From NCBI RefSeq assembly GCF_014621775.1, contig NZ_CP061204.1:764501-828500 (forward strand): a DNA stretch of 64,000 bases, written 5' to 3'. Below the pieces are notes generated by a model that saw only the letters and a program-made list of their open reading frames with translations, searched no databases and had not been told where the DNA came from. This document shows positions 27,519 through 36,127 of the stretch, one piece after another; positions within the stretch are counted from its first letter, which is position 1; each line of letters starts with the position of its first letter. The position numbers were made by a program, and so were the translations under genes. The DNA comes from Stenotrophomonas sp. 169 (GTDB lineage Bacteria > Pseudomonadota > Gammaproteobacteria > Xanthomonadales > Xanthomonadaceae).

Positions 27519-29609
27519 ATGAGCACCCGCCGCCCGGTCAAGAATCTGCACGCCGAGGCCGAGCAGTTCCGCCGTCGCGCGGTGCTCGGTTTCCTGGCCG
27601 TGGTGCTGTGCCTGGGCGGGCTGGGCGCGTGGTATTTCAAGCTGCAGGTGCTGGACCACGAGATCTACACCACGCGCTCGGATGCCAATCGCATCAAGCC
27701 CCGTCCGGTGGTGCCCGGTCGCGGCATGATCTACGACCGCAACGGCCGCCTGCTGGCCGAGAACGTGCCGGCCTTCCGTCTGGACGTCACCCCGGACAAG
27801 GTCAAGGACATGGACGCCACCCTGGCCGGGCTGGCGAAAATCTTCCCGCTGAGCGAGGAGGAAATCGAGGCCTTCAACCGTTCGCGCAGGGCGCGTCGCA
27901 GCTTCCTGCCGGTGACCCTGAAGCTGCGCGTCAGCGAAGAAGAAATGGCGCGCTTCGCGGTGGACCGCTGGCGCTTCCCCGGGGTCGAGCTGGAGCCCTA
28001 CCTGACCCGCCGCTATCCCTTTGGCGACCTGTTCGCGCATGTGATCGGCTATGTGGGGCGGGTGGATGACAAAGACCTGGAAATGCTCGGCGAGGGCAAT
28101 GCCGCGCTGACCCATATCGGCAAGTCCGGGCTGGAGCGTTATTACGAACAGCAGCTGCGCGGCAAGGTCGGCTACGAACAGGTGGAAACCAATGTGCAGG
28201 GGCGGGCGATCCGTACGGTCGGCCGCGTGGCCGCCCAGTCGGGCACCGACCTGCGGCTGTCCATCGATGCCGACCTGCAGCGGGCCATGGTGGCTGCCTT
28301 CGGCGTGCAGGAAGGCGCGGCGGTGGCGATGGACCCGCGTACCGGCGAAGTGCTGGCGATGGTCAGCCTGCCTTCGTATGACGCCAATCTGTTCGTCAAC
28401 GGGATATCGCACGCCGACTTCCGCGCGCTCAACGACAACCCCTCACGCCCGCAGTTCAACCGGCTGGTGCTGGGCGGTGTGGCACCGGGCTCCACGCTGA
28501 AGCCGTTGATCGCACTGGCCGGGCTGGATGCCGGCGTGCGCCGGCCGGAAGACAAAGTGCTGTCGACCGGCATGTTCTACCTGCCCGGCACCAGTCGCGG
28601 CTGGGGCGACGCCAACCGCGGTGGCCATGGCTGGACCGATCTGCGCAAGTCCATCGCACAGTCGGTCAACACGTACTACTACCGCTTGGCGCTGGACCTC
28701 GGTATCGAGCGCTTCGACCACTACATGGGCTATTACGGCTTCGGGGCACCGACCGGCATCGACCTGACCGGCGAGATCGGGGGCATCCTGCCGTCGCCGG
28801 CGTACAAGATGAAATCGCGCAAAGAGCGCTGGTACCCCGGCGACACGGTGAACGTCAGCATCGGCCAGGGCGACTGGAAGGTGACGCCGCTGCAACTGGC
28901 GCACGGGGTAAGCGGCATCGCCAGCGGCCAGCTGCGCACGCCGCACCTGGTGATGCAGCAGCGCGATGGATTCGATAGTGACTGGACCATCACGCCGCCC
29001 AGCGAAACCAAACCGATCAGCCCGAATCCGAACAACGTGCAGGCCGTGCGCGAAGGCATGATGGCCACCATGCAGCCGGGTGGCAGTGGCGCGCGCATGG
29101 CGGCCGGCGCGTCGTATGTGATGGCGGGCAAGACCGGCACCGCGCAGGTGATCAGCCGCAAGGGCACCGCCGCCGTGGATCCGCGCAGCCTGCCACTGCA
29201 CCTGCGCCACCGCTCCTTGTTCGTCGGCTTCGCGCCGGCCGACAATCCGGTGATCGCCATCGCCGTGGCGGTGGAGGGCGGCGGCTACGGCGGCTCGGCG
29301 GCGGCCCCGATCGCGCGCAAGGTCTTTGATGCGTGGCTGCTGGGCAAGATGCCGGAGGGCGTGCTGCCGCTGGATGTAGAGCGTGGCAGCGTGGCATTCG
29401 GCGGCACCGTGTTCGATAACGAAGACAACGCCGCGCGCGCGAACGGAGAAGCCGCAGCGCTGGCGGCCGGTGATTTGCCGGTGCAGGTCGGTCTGCCGTC
29501 CCCGCAGGCAGTGCCCGCCGAGCATGGCGCGGCGCTACCGACTGAACCCGCCACCCCGGTAGCGCCGAGCCATGCTCGGCGGATCCCCCCCTCGGAGCCC
29601 GCCCGATGA
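27519..29609 (+). CDS. mrdA: Penicillin-binding protein 2 (MrdA), elongasome transpeptidase
   Basis: Class B PBP that crosslinks lateral-wall peptidoglycan. ATG 27519 gives 696 residues; the frame is open to 27303, but that part overlaps mreD. A short cytoplasmic tail and one membrane helix (about 21-38) precede the dimerisation domain (GRGMIYDRNGRLLAENVPAF) and the transpeptidase domain. The active serine is Ser325 in STLK, then SVN in AQSVNTYYY and KTGTAQVIS. E. coli PBP2 has 633 residues. The surplus here is a C-terminal tail that ends in VAPSHARRIPPSEPAR, read from SMAG sequence. It overlaps rodA by 4 nt. Confidence 0.96.
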   Translation: MSTRRPVKNLHAEAEQFRRRAVLGFLAVVLCLGGLGAWYFKLQVLDHEIYTTRSDANRIKPRPVVPGRGMIYDRNGRLLAENVPAFRLDVTPDKVKDMDATLAGLAKIFPLSEEEIEAFNRSRRARRSFLPVTLKLRVSEEEMARFAVDRWRFPGVELEPYLTRRYPFGDLFAHVIGYVGRVDDKDLEMLGEGNAALTHIGKSGLERYYEQQLRGKVGYEQVETNVQGRAIRTVGRVAAQSGTDLRLSIDADLQRAMVAAFGVQEGAAVAMDPRTGEVLAMVSLPSYDANLFVNGISHADFRALNDNPSRPQFNRLVLGGVAPGSTLKPLIALAGLDAGVRRPEDKVLSTGMFYLPGTSRGWGDANRGGHGWTDLRKSIAQSVNTYYYRLALDLGIERFDHYMGYYGFGAPTGIDLTGEIGGILPSPAYKMKSRKERWYPGDTVNVSIGQGDWKVTPLQLAHGVSGIASGQLRTPHLVMQQRDGFDSDWTITPPSETKPISPNPNNVQAVREGMMATMQPGGSGARMAAGASYVMAGKTGTAQVISRKGTAAVDPRSLPLHLRHRSLFVGFAPADNPVIAIAVAVEGGGYGGSAAAPIARKVFDAWLLGKMPEGVLPLDVERGSVAFGGTVFDNEDNAARANGEAAALAAGDLPVQVGLPSPQAVPAEHGAALPTEPATPVAPSHARRIPPSEPAR
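29517..29580. repeat. Two SMAG elements inside the mrdA coding region
   Basis: A slightly degenerate minus copy 29517-29538 and a plus copy 29559-29580, both translated in the PBP2 tail. Confidence 0.85.
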
Positions 29610-30718
29610 AGGATTTCCTGCGCTGGGCCGGCGACATGCTGGTGCGCTTCTTCAGCACGCTGGACTGGATGCTGTGTGCCGCCTTGGGCGCCCTGATGCT
29701 GATCGGTCTCGCCACGCTGAAAAGCGCGGGTGGCGACGGGCTGGTCTTCGCCCAGGGCGCACGCTTCGCCGTTGGCCTGGCGGCCATGTGGGGCATATCA
29801 CGCGTGCCGATACTGCGCATCCGCTCGGTGACGCCGATGATCTACGCCATTTCGATGATCCCGCTGCTGGCGGTGTTCGCGATCGGTACCGGCAAGTACG
29901 GCCGGCAATGGCTGGACCTCAAGCTCTTCTACCTTCAGCCGGCCGAACTGCTGAAGGTCAGCCTGCCGATGATGGTGGCCTGGTACCTGCACCGCATGCC
30001 GTTGCCGCCCCGTTTCACGACGGTGCTGGTCAGCCTGCTGATCATCGGCGCCCCGACGGCGGCGGTGATGCTGCAGCCGGACTTCGGCACCGCCGTGCTG
30101 ATCGCCGCCAGCGGCGTGTTCGTGCTGCTGCTGGCCGGCCTGCCGTGGTGGTGGGTCGGGCTGGGCGTGGGCGGCATCGCCGCGGTCGCACCGGTCGCCT
30201 GGTTCTGGCTGCTGATGCCGTACCAGAAGGACCGCATCATGATGTTCCTCGACCCTGAGATGGATGCGCTGGGCGCGGGCTGGAACATCATCCAGTCGAA
30301 GATCGCCATTGGATCGGGCGGCCTGGAGGGCAAGGGCTGGGGCCAGGGCTCGCAGTCGCACCTGAACTTCATCCCGGAGCAGACGACGGACTTCGCATTT
30401 TCGGTGCTGAGCGAAGAGTTCGGCTGGATGGGCGTCGCGCTGGTGCTGGCGCTGTATCTGGTGGTGATCGGGCGTTGCCTGTGGATCGCCGGGCAGTCGC
30501 GGGATTCGTACTCGCGCCTGCTGGCCGGCGCCACCGGCCTGGCCTTCTTCGTCTACGTGCTGGTCAACGGCGGCATGATTTCCGGCCTGTTGCCCGTGGT
30601 GGGCGTCCCGATGCCCCTGATCAGCTACGGCGGCACCTCGGCGGTATCCCTGCTGGCAGGCTTCGGTCTGGTGATGGCCGTACGCAGCCACAACCCGGTC
30701 CACGGCGGCTACCGGTAG
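29606..30718 (+). CDS. rodA: RodA, SEDS peptidoglycan glycosyltransferase
   Basis: Polytopic inner-membrane glycan polymerase partnered with PBP2. 370 residues with about ten membrane helices. SEDS signatures: LQPAELLKVSLPM, QPDFGTAVLI, NFIPEQTTDFAFSVLSEEFGW with the catalytic-region aspartate, and GVPMPLISYGGTS. The ATGA start overlaps mrdA. The TAG stop belongs to the GTAG of a SMAG element. It is the last gene of the mre cluster. Confidence 0.97.
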   Translation: MKDFLRWAGDMLVRFFSTLDWMLCAALGALMLIGLATLKSAGGDGLVFAQGARFAVGLAAMWGISRVPILRIRSVTPMIYAISMIPLLAVFAIGTGKYGRQWLDLKLFYLQPAELLKVSLPMMVAWYLHRMPLPPRFTTVLVSLLIIGAPTAAVMLQPDFGTAVLIAASGVFVLLLAGLPWWWVGLGVGGIAAVAPVAWFWLLMPYQKDRIMMFLDPEMDALGAGWNIIQSKIAIGSGGLEGKGWGQGSQSHLNFIPEQTTDFAFSVLSEEFGWMGVALVLALYLVVIGRCLWIAGQSRDSYSRLLAGATGLAFFVYVLVNGGMISGLLPVVGVPMPLISYGGTSAVSLLAGFGLVMAVRSHNPVHGGYR

Positions 30719-30868
30719 AGCCGACTTCAGTCGGCTTGCCTCACCACGCGCGTGAAGCGCAGCCGACTGAAGTCGGCTCTACCAGGCCGGGCGCGTGAAG
30801 TGCAGCCGACTGAAGTCGGCTCTACCAGGCCGAGCGCCTTAAGCGCAGCCGACTGAAGTCGGCTCTAC
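30715..30868. repeat. Four SMAG elements after rodA
   Basis: Copies at 30715-30736 (plus, providing the rodA stop) and 30761-30782, 30804-30825 and 30847-30868 (all minus). The three minus copies are spaced every 43 bp with related linkers (GAAGCGCAG / GAAGTGCAG / TTAAGCGCAG), so they look like a local tandem amplification. Confidence 0.88.
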
Positions 30869-30900
30869 CCCAGAAAGACGTCGTGAAGATTTCACACATC

Positions 30901-30922
30901 AAATGTGCTCTAGATCACACTT
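30901..30922. promoter_or_regulatory. CRP/Clp-type binding site
   Basis: TGTGCTCTAGATCACA at 30904-30919, flanked by AAA and CTT. It differs at one base from the CRP consensus TGTGA-N6-TCACA. Xanthomonads use Clp, a CRP homologue that responds to cyclic di-GMP, with a very similar site. It stands about 60-70 bp ahead of the candidate small RNA. Confidence 0.75.
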
Positions 30923-30976
30923 CTTAACGATTTTTTGATTTTGATCAATGGTTTTGTCGCAAACCCGCTGCACAAT

Positions 30977-31142
30977 GGCGGCCTGTCATGCAGGGCGCGT
31001 TCATCTACCGCCGACCTGCGGACAGGAGCAGCAAGACCGCACGTTAGCCACCTGCTCTGGGGAGATGCAGGCGGCCCAATCGCATGGTCCGGCAGGCCGG
31101 TTGCGCCCGTAGGGGGATGGGGGCGCAACCGGTTTGTTGTCA
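30977..31142 (+). ncRNA. Candidate structured small RNA with its own terminator
   Basis: No plausible protein. Three successive hairpins can be drawn. The first is CCTGTC/GACAGG with inner GCAGG/CCTGC (30982-31026). The second is GCCACCTGC/GCAGGCGGC with one mismatch and loop TCTGGGGAGAT (31047-31075). The third is a perfect 12-bp stem CCGGTTGCGCCC/GGGCGCAACCGG (31097-31132) followed by TTTGTTGT, a good Rho-independent terminator. A possible -10, CACAAT, lies at 30971-30976. The 5' end is estimated. It could instead be a leader of mltB with premature termination. Confidence 0.6.
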
Positions 31143-31165
31143 CTGCTTTTTTCACGCAGGATTTA

Positions 31166-31200
31166 CAAAGGTTGACTCACTTAATCAATCCTTTGCTATT
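31166..31200 (+). promoter_or_regulatory. mltB promoter with an overlapping inverted repeat
   Basis: TTGACT (31172-31177) with GCTATT (31195-31200) at 17-nt spacing. CAAAGGTTGA (31166-31175) is nearly complementary to TCAATCCTTTG (31185-31195), one base longer, so an operator covers the spacer and -35. Confidence 0.5.
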
Positions 31201-31248
31201 CATGGTCTTAGGGGTTTTATTTCATCCATGACCTGCTAACCTGCGGCG

Positions 31249-32397
31249 ATGATCCGACGTACTCTGGCCTGCATGCTCACCCTCGGCCTGGTCGCTTGCG
31301 CGACTCAGCCGTCGAGTCCTCCATCGCCTTCGCAGGCCACCGTTGCGCCGCATAAACCGGCCAGCGGACACACCAAGGGACCGGCAGAAGCCGCGCCCGA
31401 GGCCGCTGCGGCTACCGCACCGCCGGTTGACCTGACGCCCGTCCCGTTCGACGTCGCGCGCGCCAATTTCATCCGCGATACCGCTGCCGCGCACAAACTT
31501 GATCCTGCCTATATCGCCAGCGTGCTCGACCAGGCGCAGGTGCGTCCGCCGATCATCGCGGCGATGTCGCGTCCGGCAGAACGGGTCAAGCCGTGGAACG
31601 AGTACCGGCCGATCTTCATCAGCCAGGCACGCATCGACGGCGGAAAAAAATTCCTGGCCGAACATCGGGATGAGCTGATGCGCGTGCAGCAGCGCACGGG
31701 CGTGCCGGCCGAGGTGATCGTGGCCATCATCGGCGTGGAAACCAGCTATGGCGGCAACGCCGGCAACCACCGGGTTCTGGATGCGCTCTACACACTGGCT
31801 TTCTATTACCCGCGCAGCGGCGATCCCGCCAAGCTCGAACGCGAGGTGCGGCGCGAACTGTTCTTCCGCGACGAATTGGCCAAGGCGTTCGTTCTCGCAC
31901 GTGATGAAAAGCTCGACATCACCACGCTGAAAGGCAGTTATGCCGGTGCCATGGGCATGGGCCAGTTCATGCCGTCCAGCTATCTGGATTACGCAGTGGA
32001 CGGCAACGGCGATGGTCGCCGTGACCTGTTCAACAGCTACGACGACGTGTTCTCGTCCATCGCCAATTACTTCGTCAAGAAGGGCGGCTGGGTGCGCGGC
32101 GGGCAGGTAGCGGTGCCGGCTACGCTGGCCACCGGCCGCGAAGAGTTCAATCCGACCGAGTGGAAGCCCACCTGGTCGCTGCAGGATCTGGCCGCGCGCG
32201 GTTATCAGCCGGTCGGCGCGGTGCAGCCGGGCGCGACCGCCACGCCGATCACGCTTGAAGGCAGCACCGGCAAGCAGTACTGGCTGGGCTTCCAGAACTA
32301 TTACGCCATCACCCGTTACAACATCTCCAAAATGTACGCGATGGCGGTATTCCAGCTGTCGCAGGCCATCGCAGGAAAGGAGTTGCCGCCGGCATGA
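31249..32397 (+). CDS. mltB: Membrane-bound lytic murein transglycosylase B
   Basis: Cleaves glycan strands to 1,6-anhydro ends in the periplasm. 382 residues. Lipobox GLVAC gives lipidated Cys17, then a Pro/Ala-rich linker to about 65. The GH103 catalytic domain has FIRDTAAAHKLDPAYIASVLDQAQVR, catalytic Glu164 in IIGVETSYGGNAGNHRVLDALYTLAF, and GAMGMGQFMPSSYLDYAVDGNGDG. It overlaps rlpA by 4 nt, forming a mltB-rlpA-dacC wall-remodelling group. Confidence 0.96.
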   Translation: MIRRTLACMLTLGLVACATQPSSPPSPSQATVAPHKPASGHTKGPAEAAPEAAAATAPPVDLTPVPFDVARANFIRDTAAAHKLDPAYIASVLDQAQVRPPIIAAMSRPAERVKPWNEYRPIFISQARIDGGKKFLAEHRDELMRVQQRTGVPAEVIVAIIGVETSYGGNAGNHRVLDALYTLAFYYPRSGDPAKLEREVRRELFFRDELAKAFVLARDEKLDITTLKGSYAGAMGMGQFMPSSYLDYAVDGNGDGRRDLFNSYDDVFSSIANYFVKKGGWVRGGQVAVPATLATGREEFNPTEWKPTWSLQDLAARGYQPVGAVQPGATATPITLEGSTGKQYWLGFQNYYAITRYNISKMYAMAVFQLSQAIAGKELPPA

Positions 32398-33749
32398 ACA
32401 TCAGATGGTGGGTCCCCGGAGCGTTGATCCTTGCGCTGGCCGCATGCAGCAGCGCGCCCAAGAAACCCGGCGGAACCGCCATTGGTCCGGGCAAGCCACC
32501 CGGCACCGTCGTGCAGGGCAAGGGCAGCACCCGACCGGCCCACTGCCCTGATGGCTCGCCATATGCAGCGGCAGCGGAAGACCTGGCCACGCGCGGAAAC
32601 TACACCGCCGGCGGTCTGTACAAGCCGGGGGTGAAAGACACCACCCCGACGTACATTCCCAACGTAGCCTGCATCCCTGAGCCGGAAGTGCAGGATCTGG
32701 CGCGCTCGCCGATCGGCAACAAGACGCCGTATGAAGTGCTGGGCAAGCAGTACAAGGTGATGGACAGCACCAAGGGCTATGCGGAAAAAGGCACGGCTTC
32801 TTACTACGGTGCCAAGTTCCATGGCCGCCTGACCTCCAACCGGGAGGTCTACGACATGTACCAGTTCACCGCTGCCCACAAGACGTTGCCGCTGCCCAGC
32901 TTCGCGCGCGTGACGAACCTGGACAACGGCGAGTCGGTGATCGTGCGGGTGAACGACCGCGGCCCGTTCCACGACGGCCGGGTCATCGACCTGAGCTATG
33001 CCGCAGCCGTGCGATTGGGCATCACCCAGCGCGGCACGGGCAATGTGGAGGTCAGTGCGCTGCAGCCGGGTGAGGGCAACCTGTTGGCCAGCGCCAAGCC
33101 CACCCGTGCCGAGCGTCGCGCCACCACGATGGTTGCTGCCGCTGATGCAGCACCGTCGGCCATCGACAGCCTGGTCAACCGTCTGCCACCGGCGTCGGCC
33201 CCTGTTGCCGCCGCCATCGCGGCGCCCGCACCGCGCACCGCGGCCGTCGCCGGCAAGCCGCCGACCGGCCCGGAGGCCTACCGCTACCGCGTTGCCGACA
33301 GTGCGAAACCCGGATCGGCCGACAATTTCGACCGCTGGATGCGCGACAACAACGTGCGCGTCGCTACCGGCAAACCGACTACCCCGGTCGCGACGGTCGC
33401 CAGCCGTCAACCCGACAGAGCCCCCTCAGCGGCAGTCACGGCCGCCGCCCGTCAACCTGACCCATCCGCCGGAACCAAGCCGACCAGCGCAACCGCCACG
33501 CTGTCCCAGCAGGTGCTGGGCAACGTTCTGCTGCAGGTCGCCAGTTTCGCCAGCCGTGACAACGCCACCCGCGCCCAGGGCCAGCTCACCGCCGCCGGCA
33601 TCGTCGGCGCGACCATCAGCGACATTGCCGCCGGGGGCCGCACGCTCTGGCGCCTGCGCGTACCCGCCAACGATCACGCCAATGCCACGGAACTCGCTGG
33701 CCGCATCGCCGGTCTGGGTTTCGGCGCACCGCAGATCGTCAAGGAATGA
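32394..33749 (+). CDS. rlpA: RlpA, septal-ring lytic transglycosylase lipoprotein
   Basis: 451 residues. Lipobox ALAAC gives lipidated Cys18. The double-psi beta-barrel RlpA domain is at about 130-210 (KGTASYYGAKFHGRLTSNREVYDM, VIVRVNDRGPFHDGRVIDLSYAAA). A long disordered Ala/Pro/Thr linker leads to a C-terminal SPOR domain at about 375-450 (LLQVASFASRDNATRAQGQLTAAGI) that binds denuded glycan at the septum. In Pseudomonas RlpA cleaves such naked glycans. The insert between residues 50 and 125 is longer than in E. coli. Confidence 0.95.
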   Translation: MNIRWWVPGALILALAACSSAPKKPGGTAIGPGKPPGTVVQGKGSTRPAHCPDGSPYAAAAEDLATRGNYTAGGLYKPGVKDTTPTYIPNVACIPEPEVQDLARSPIGNKTPYEVLGKQYKVMDSTKGYAEKGTASYYGAKFHGRLTSNREVYDMYQFTAAHKTLPLPSFARVTNLDNGESVIVRVNDRGPFHDGRVIDLSYAAAVRLGITQRGTGNVEVSALQPGEGNLLASAKPTRAERRATTMVAAADAAPSAIDSLVNRLPPASAPVAAAIAAPAPRTAAVAGKPPTGPEAYRYRVADSAKPGSADNFDRWMRDNNVRVATGKPTTPVATVASRQPDRAPSAAVTAAARQPDPSAGTKPTSATATLSQQVLGNVLLQVASFASRDNATRAQGQLTAAGIVGATISDIAAGGRTLWRLRVPANDHANATELAGRIAGLGFGAPQIVKE

Positions 33750-33756
33750 TCGGCAG

Positions 33757-33781
33757 CGGCAGGCGACCGCCGCCTGCCGCG
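33757..33781 (+). terminator. Strong hairpin after rlpA
   Basis: A perfect 10-bp stem GCGGCAGGCG / CGCCTGCCGC with a 5-nt loop, 8 nt after the stop. There is no T-tract, so it may attenuate or protect rather than terminate before dacC. Confidence 0.45.
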
Positions 33782-33869
33782 CCCATGCCGTGACCGCCTA
33801 CAATGGCGTTCGCGTTCACCATCTCGCCTATCCAGCCGTATTCCGGCCGCTCCAGGAGTCTGCAGTCCC

Positions 33870-35081
33870 ATGAAATTCCGTTTCGCTGCCACCGCGCTGG
33901 CCGCCACCCTGGTGGTCGGTCTGGCCCATGCCCAGACCGCGCTGCCGACGCCGGCTGCTCCGGCAGCGGCCACTGCGCCGACTACCGTCGCCACGCCGCC
34001 CGCACCGGTGCCCAGCGTGTCCAAGGCCTGGATCCTGATGGATTACGCCTCCGGCCAGATCCTCGCCGGTGAGAACGTCGACGCGCAGTTGGCGCCGGCC
34101 AGCATCACCAAGGTGATGACCAGCTATGTCGTCGCGGCCGAAGTGAAGAACGGCAAGGTCAAGCCGGACGATCAGGTGATGATGAGCGAGCGCGCCTGGC
34201 GCGAGGGCGGCGCGGGCACCGATGGCAGCTACAGCGGTTTCCCGGTCAACCAGACGGCGCGTCTGGAAGACATGGAAAAGGGCATGGCCATCCAGTCCGG
34301 CAACGATGCCGCGATCGCCCTGGCCGAACACGTGGCCGGCAGCGAAGAAGCCTTCGCCTCGCTGATGAACAGCTATGCCGCCAAGATCGGCATGAAGAAC
34401 TCGCACTTCGTCAATGCGCACGGTCTGACCGCCGAAGGTCATCACAGCACCGCTCACGATCTGGCCCTGCTGGGCCGCGCTTTCGTGCGCGACTACCCGG
34501 AAACGTATGCCTACAACAAGGTGAAGGAATTCACCGTGGGCAACATCAAGCAGCCCAACCGCAACCTGCTGCTGTGGCGCGACGGCACGGTGGATGGCAT
34601 CAAGACCGGCCACACCTCGGCGGCCGGTTACTGCTTGATGAGTTCAGCGCAGCGCGGTGACCAGCGCCTGATCGCGGTGGTGCTGGGCGGCGCGTCGGAA
34701 AAGCAGCGTGCCGATGACAGCCTGGCCCTGCTCAACTGGGGCTTCCGCTTCTTCGAGACCCACCGCCTGTATGAACCCGGCAAGGTCGTGGCCGAGCACA
34801 AGGTGTGGAAGGGCAAGGTCGACAACGTGCAGCTGGGTGTTGCGCAGCCGATGCTGGTGAGCCTGCCGCGTGGTCGCTACAACGACCTGAAGCCGAGCAT
34901 CGACGTGCCCAAGAGCCTGACGGCGCCGTTCACTGCCGGCCAGCAGATCGGCACGCTGAAGGTGACCCTGGATGGCAAGGTCGTCGCGCAGGCGCCGCTG
35001 GTGGCGATCGCTGCTGTTGAAGAAGCTGGCTTCTTCAAGCGCCTGTGGGACAGCTTCTGGATGTGGTGGGAATCCGAATAA
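33870..35081 (+). CDS. dacC: D-alanyl-D-alanine carboxypeptidase (PBP5/6 family)
   Basis: Removes the terminal D-Ala of stem peptides in the periplasm. 403 residues with a cleaved signal ending VGLAHAQ. Penicillin-binding triad: Ser78-Ile-Thr-Lys81, Ser143-Gly-Asn, Lys245-Thr-Gly. The C-terminal PBP5 beta domain (LKPSIDVPKSLTAPFTAGQQIGTLKV) is followed by an amphipathic, Trp-rich anchor ending LWDSFWMWWESE. In E. coli the same dacA, ybeD, lipB, lipA genes are adjacent; here adhesin and other genes are inserted between dacC and ybeD. Confidence 0.95.
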   Translation: MKFRFAATALAATLVVGLAHAQTALPTPAAPAAATAPTTVATPPAPVPSVSKAWILMDYASGQILAGENVDAQLAPASITKVMTSYVVAAEVKNGKVKPDDQVMMSERAWREGGAGTDGSYSGFPVNQTARLEDMEKGMAIQSGNDAAIALAEHVAGSEEAFASLMNSYAAKIGMKNSHFVNAHGLTAEGHHSTAHDLALLGRAFVRDYPETYAYNKVKEFTVGNIKQPNRNLLLWRDGTVDGIKTGHTSAAGYCLMSSAQRGDQRLIAVVLGGASEKQRADDSLALLNWGFRFFETHRLYEPGKVVAEHKVWKGKVDNVQLGVAQPMLVSLPRGRYNDLKPSIDVPKSLTAPFTAGQQIGTLKVTLDGKVVAQAPLVAIAAVEEAGFFKRLWDSFWMWWESE

Positions 35082-35085
35082 TTCG

Positions 35086-35292
35086 GTAGTGACGGCCGCT
35101 GGCCGTCAAGCCGCGGCGTCGACCATGGCGCTAACCCGGGGTAGAGCCGACTTCAGTCGGCTGCTTCCCCCCAGCCGACTGAAGTCGGCTCTACCAAGCC
35201 ACGGCGCCCGGTAACCGGTAGCGCCGACCCATGGTCGGCGAGCGCAGCGGGCCGTTGGCGGATGAATTCCGCCGAGCACGCCTCGGCGCTAC
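35086..35292. repeat. Cluster of five SMAG elements
   Basis: 35086-35107 (plus, ACGGCC type), 35141-35162 (plus) and 35173-35194 (minus) of AGCCGAC type, 35218-35239 (plus) with GCCGAC arms, and 35271-35292 (minus) with GCCGAG arms. All three stem types occur together here. Confidence 0.87.
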
Positions 35293-35350
35293 CGCACTCT
35301 TTACAGGTTGCCTGATAGACGCTTTCGTCCAAGCGCCCGCACGCTGTGCA

Positions 35351-35521
35351 GGCTGGTTGCAACCGCACCAGCCGGGATTGGCATCCCGATAGAGTCGTTT
35401 GATGTAAAGGGCCCAGTGCATGCAAAGCATTGGGGAAAATGCACTGACTTCCGCGTCTGCGGCGGGCGGTGCGTGGGGGATCCCGGGATCCCGCCGGTCT
35501 GTTCTTGCCTTTACATCAACG
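35351..35521. other. Strongly structured non-coding element (possible RNA or MITE-like repeat)
   Basis: Successive inverted repeats: GGCTGGT/ACCAGCC (35351-35373), GGGAT/ATCCC (35374-35387), then a 126-bp unit closed by CGTTTGATGTAAAGG (35396-35410) and CCTTTACATCAACG (35508-35521). Inside that unit are AGTGCAT/ATGCACT (35415-35445), CCGC/GCGG (35451-35462) and the perfect 16-bp palindrome centred on CCCGGG at 35477-35492. It is not a SMAG. It ends 79 nt before the next gene. No target-site duplication was seen. Confidence 0.55.
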
Positions 35522-35600
35522 CTCACCGGTATGCCAACCCGCACCGTCCGCCACCTTGCACTCCGGCAGGTGGCCCGCACGCACTGCGAGGTATCCCTGC

Positions 35601-36023
35601 ATGCTCGAGCGCCAGTCCGCCAATGCACGCCTGCACGCCCTGATCGGCGACGCCGCCAACACGTTATCGCCGGCCCACATCCAGCGCATCGCCGACAAGC
35701 TTGCCGAGGCCGCAGCACCAGCCGCCCAGCCGGCGCTGCTGGCCCATCTGCGGGAAATGAAGCCGGACCGCTGCGCCAATGGATCACCCTGGGGGGAGCG
35801 TCGGTTGAACGCGGGCCGTTGCGACGATCTGGCCAGCGTCAGCCGCTGCCTGTACGGCTTGACCAGCGTGCTGCGCCTGCTGCACGCCGCCCAGCTGACC
35901 GCCAGCGAAGCCGAGCGTGATCAGCAGCTGGGTGCGTGTGAGATCGATGGTCTGCTGCACGCTGCGCGCTGTTTGGCGGATTCGGCTGCCAGCGCGCTAC
36001 ACGCCCCCGCTATTGGCGTATGA
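35601..36023 (+). CDS. Small protein of unknown function
   Basis: 140 residues from ATG 35601; the frame is open upstream to 35469, but that part overlaps the structured element. It is Ala/Leu-rich and helical (ARLHALIGDAANTLSPAHIQRIADKLAEAAAPAAQPALLAHLREM), with four cysteines at about 57, 75, 84 and 115-125 and a motif GSPWGERRLNAGRCDDLASVSRCLYGL. No signal peptide. I do not recognise it. Codon use is like that of its neighbours. Confidence 0.55.
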   Translation: MLERQSANARLHALIGDAANTLSPAHIQRIADKLAEAAAPAAQPALLAHLREMKPDRCANGSPWGERRLNAGRCDDLASVSRCLYGLTSVLRLLHAAQLTASEAERDQQLGACEIDGLLHAARCLADSAASALHAPAIGV

Positions 36024-36127
36024 GTCCCAGCGCCCGCTGCTGCTGGCTGACAGGACGGCTGGACACGCCCTGATCATCTGTCTTAACGAAACCCATACGA
36101 ATCCGTAGGGAACGGGAGCGTGGCGGC

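Noticed and set aside
30935..31231. 98-codon open frame between rodA and mltB
   Set aside because: No ribosome site and no protein-like pattern; it runs through the hairpins and terminator of the candidate RNA.
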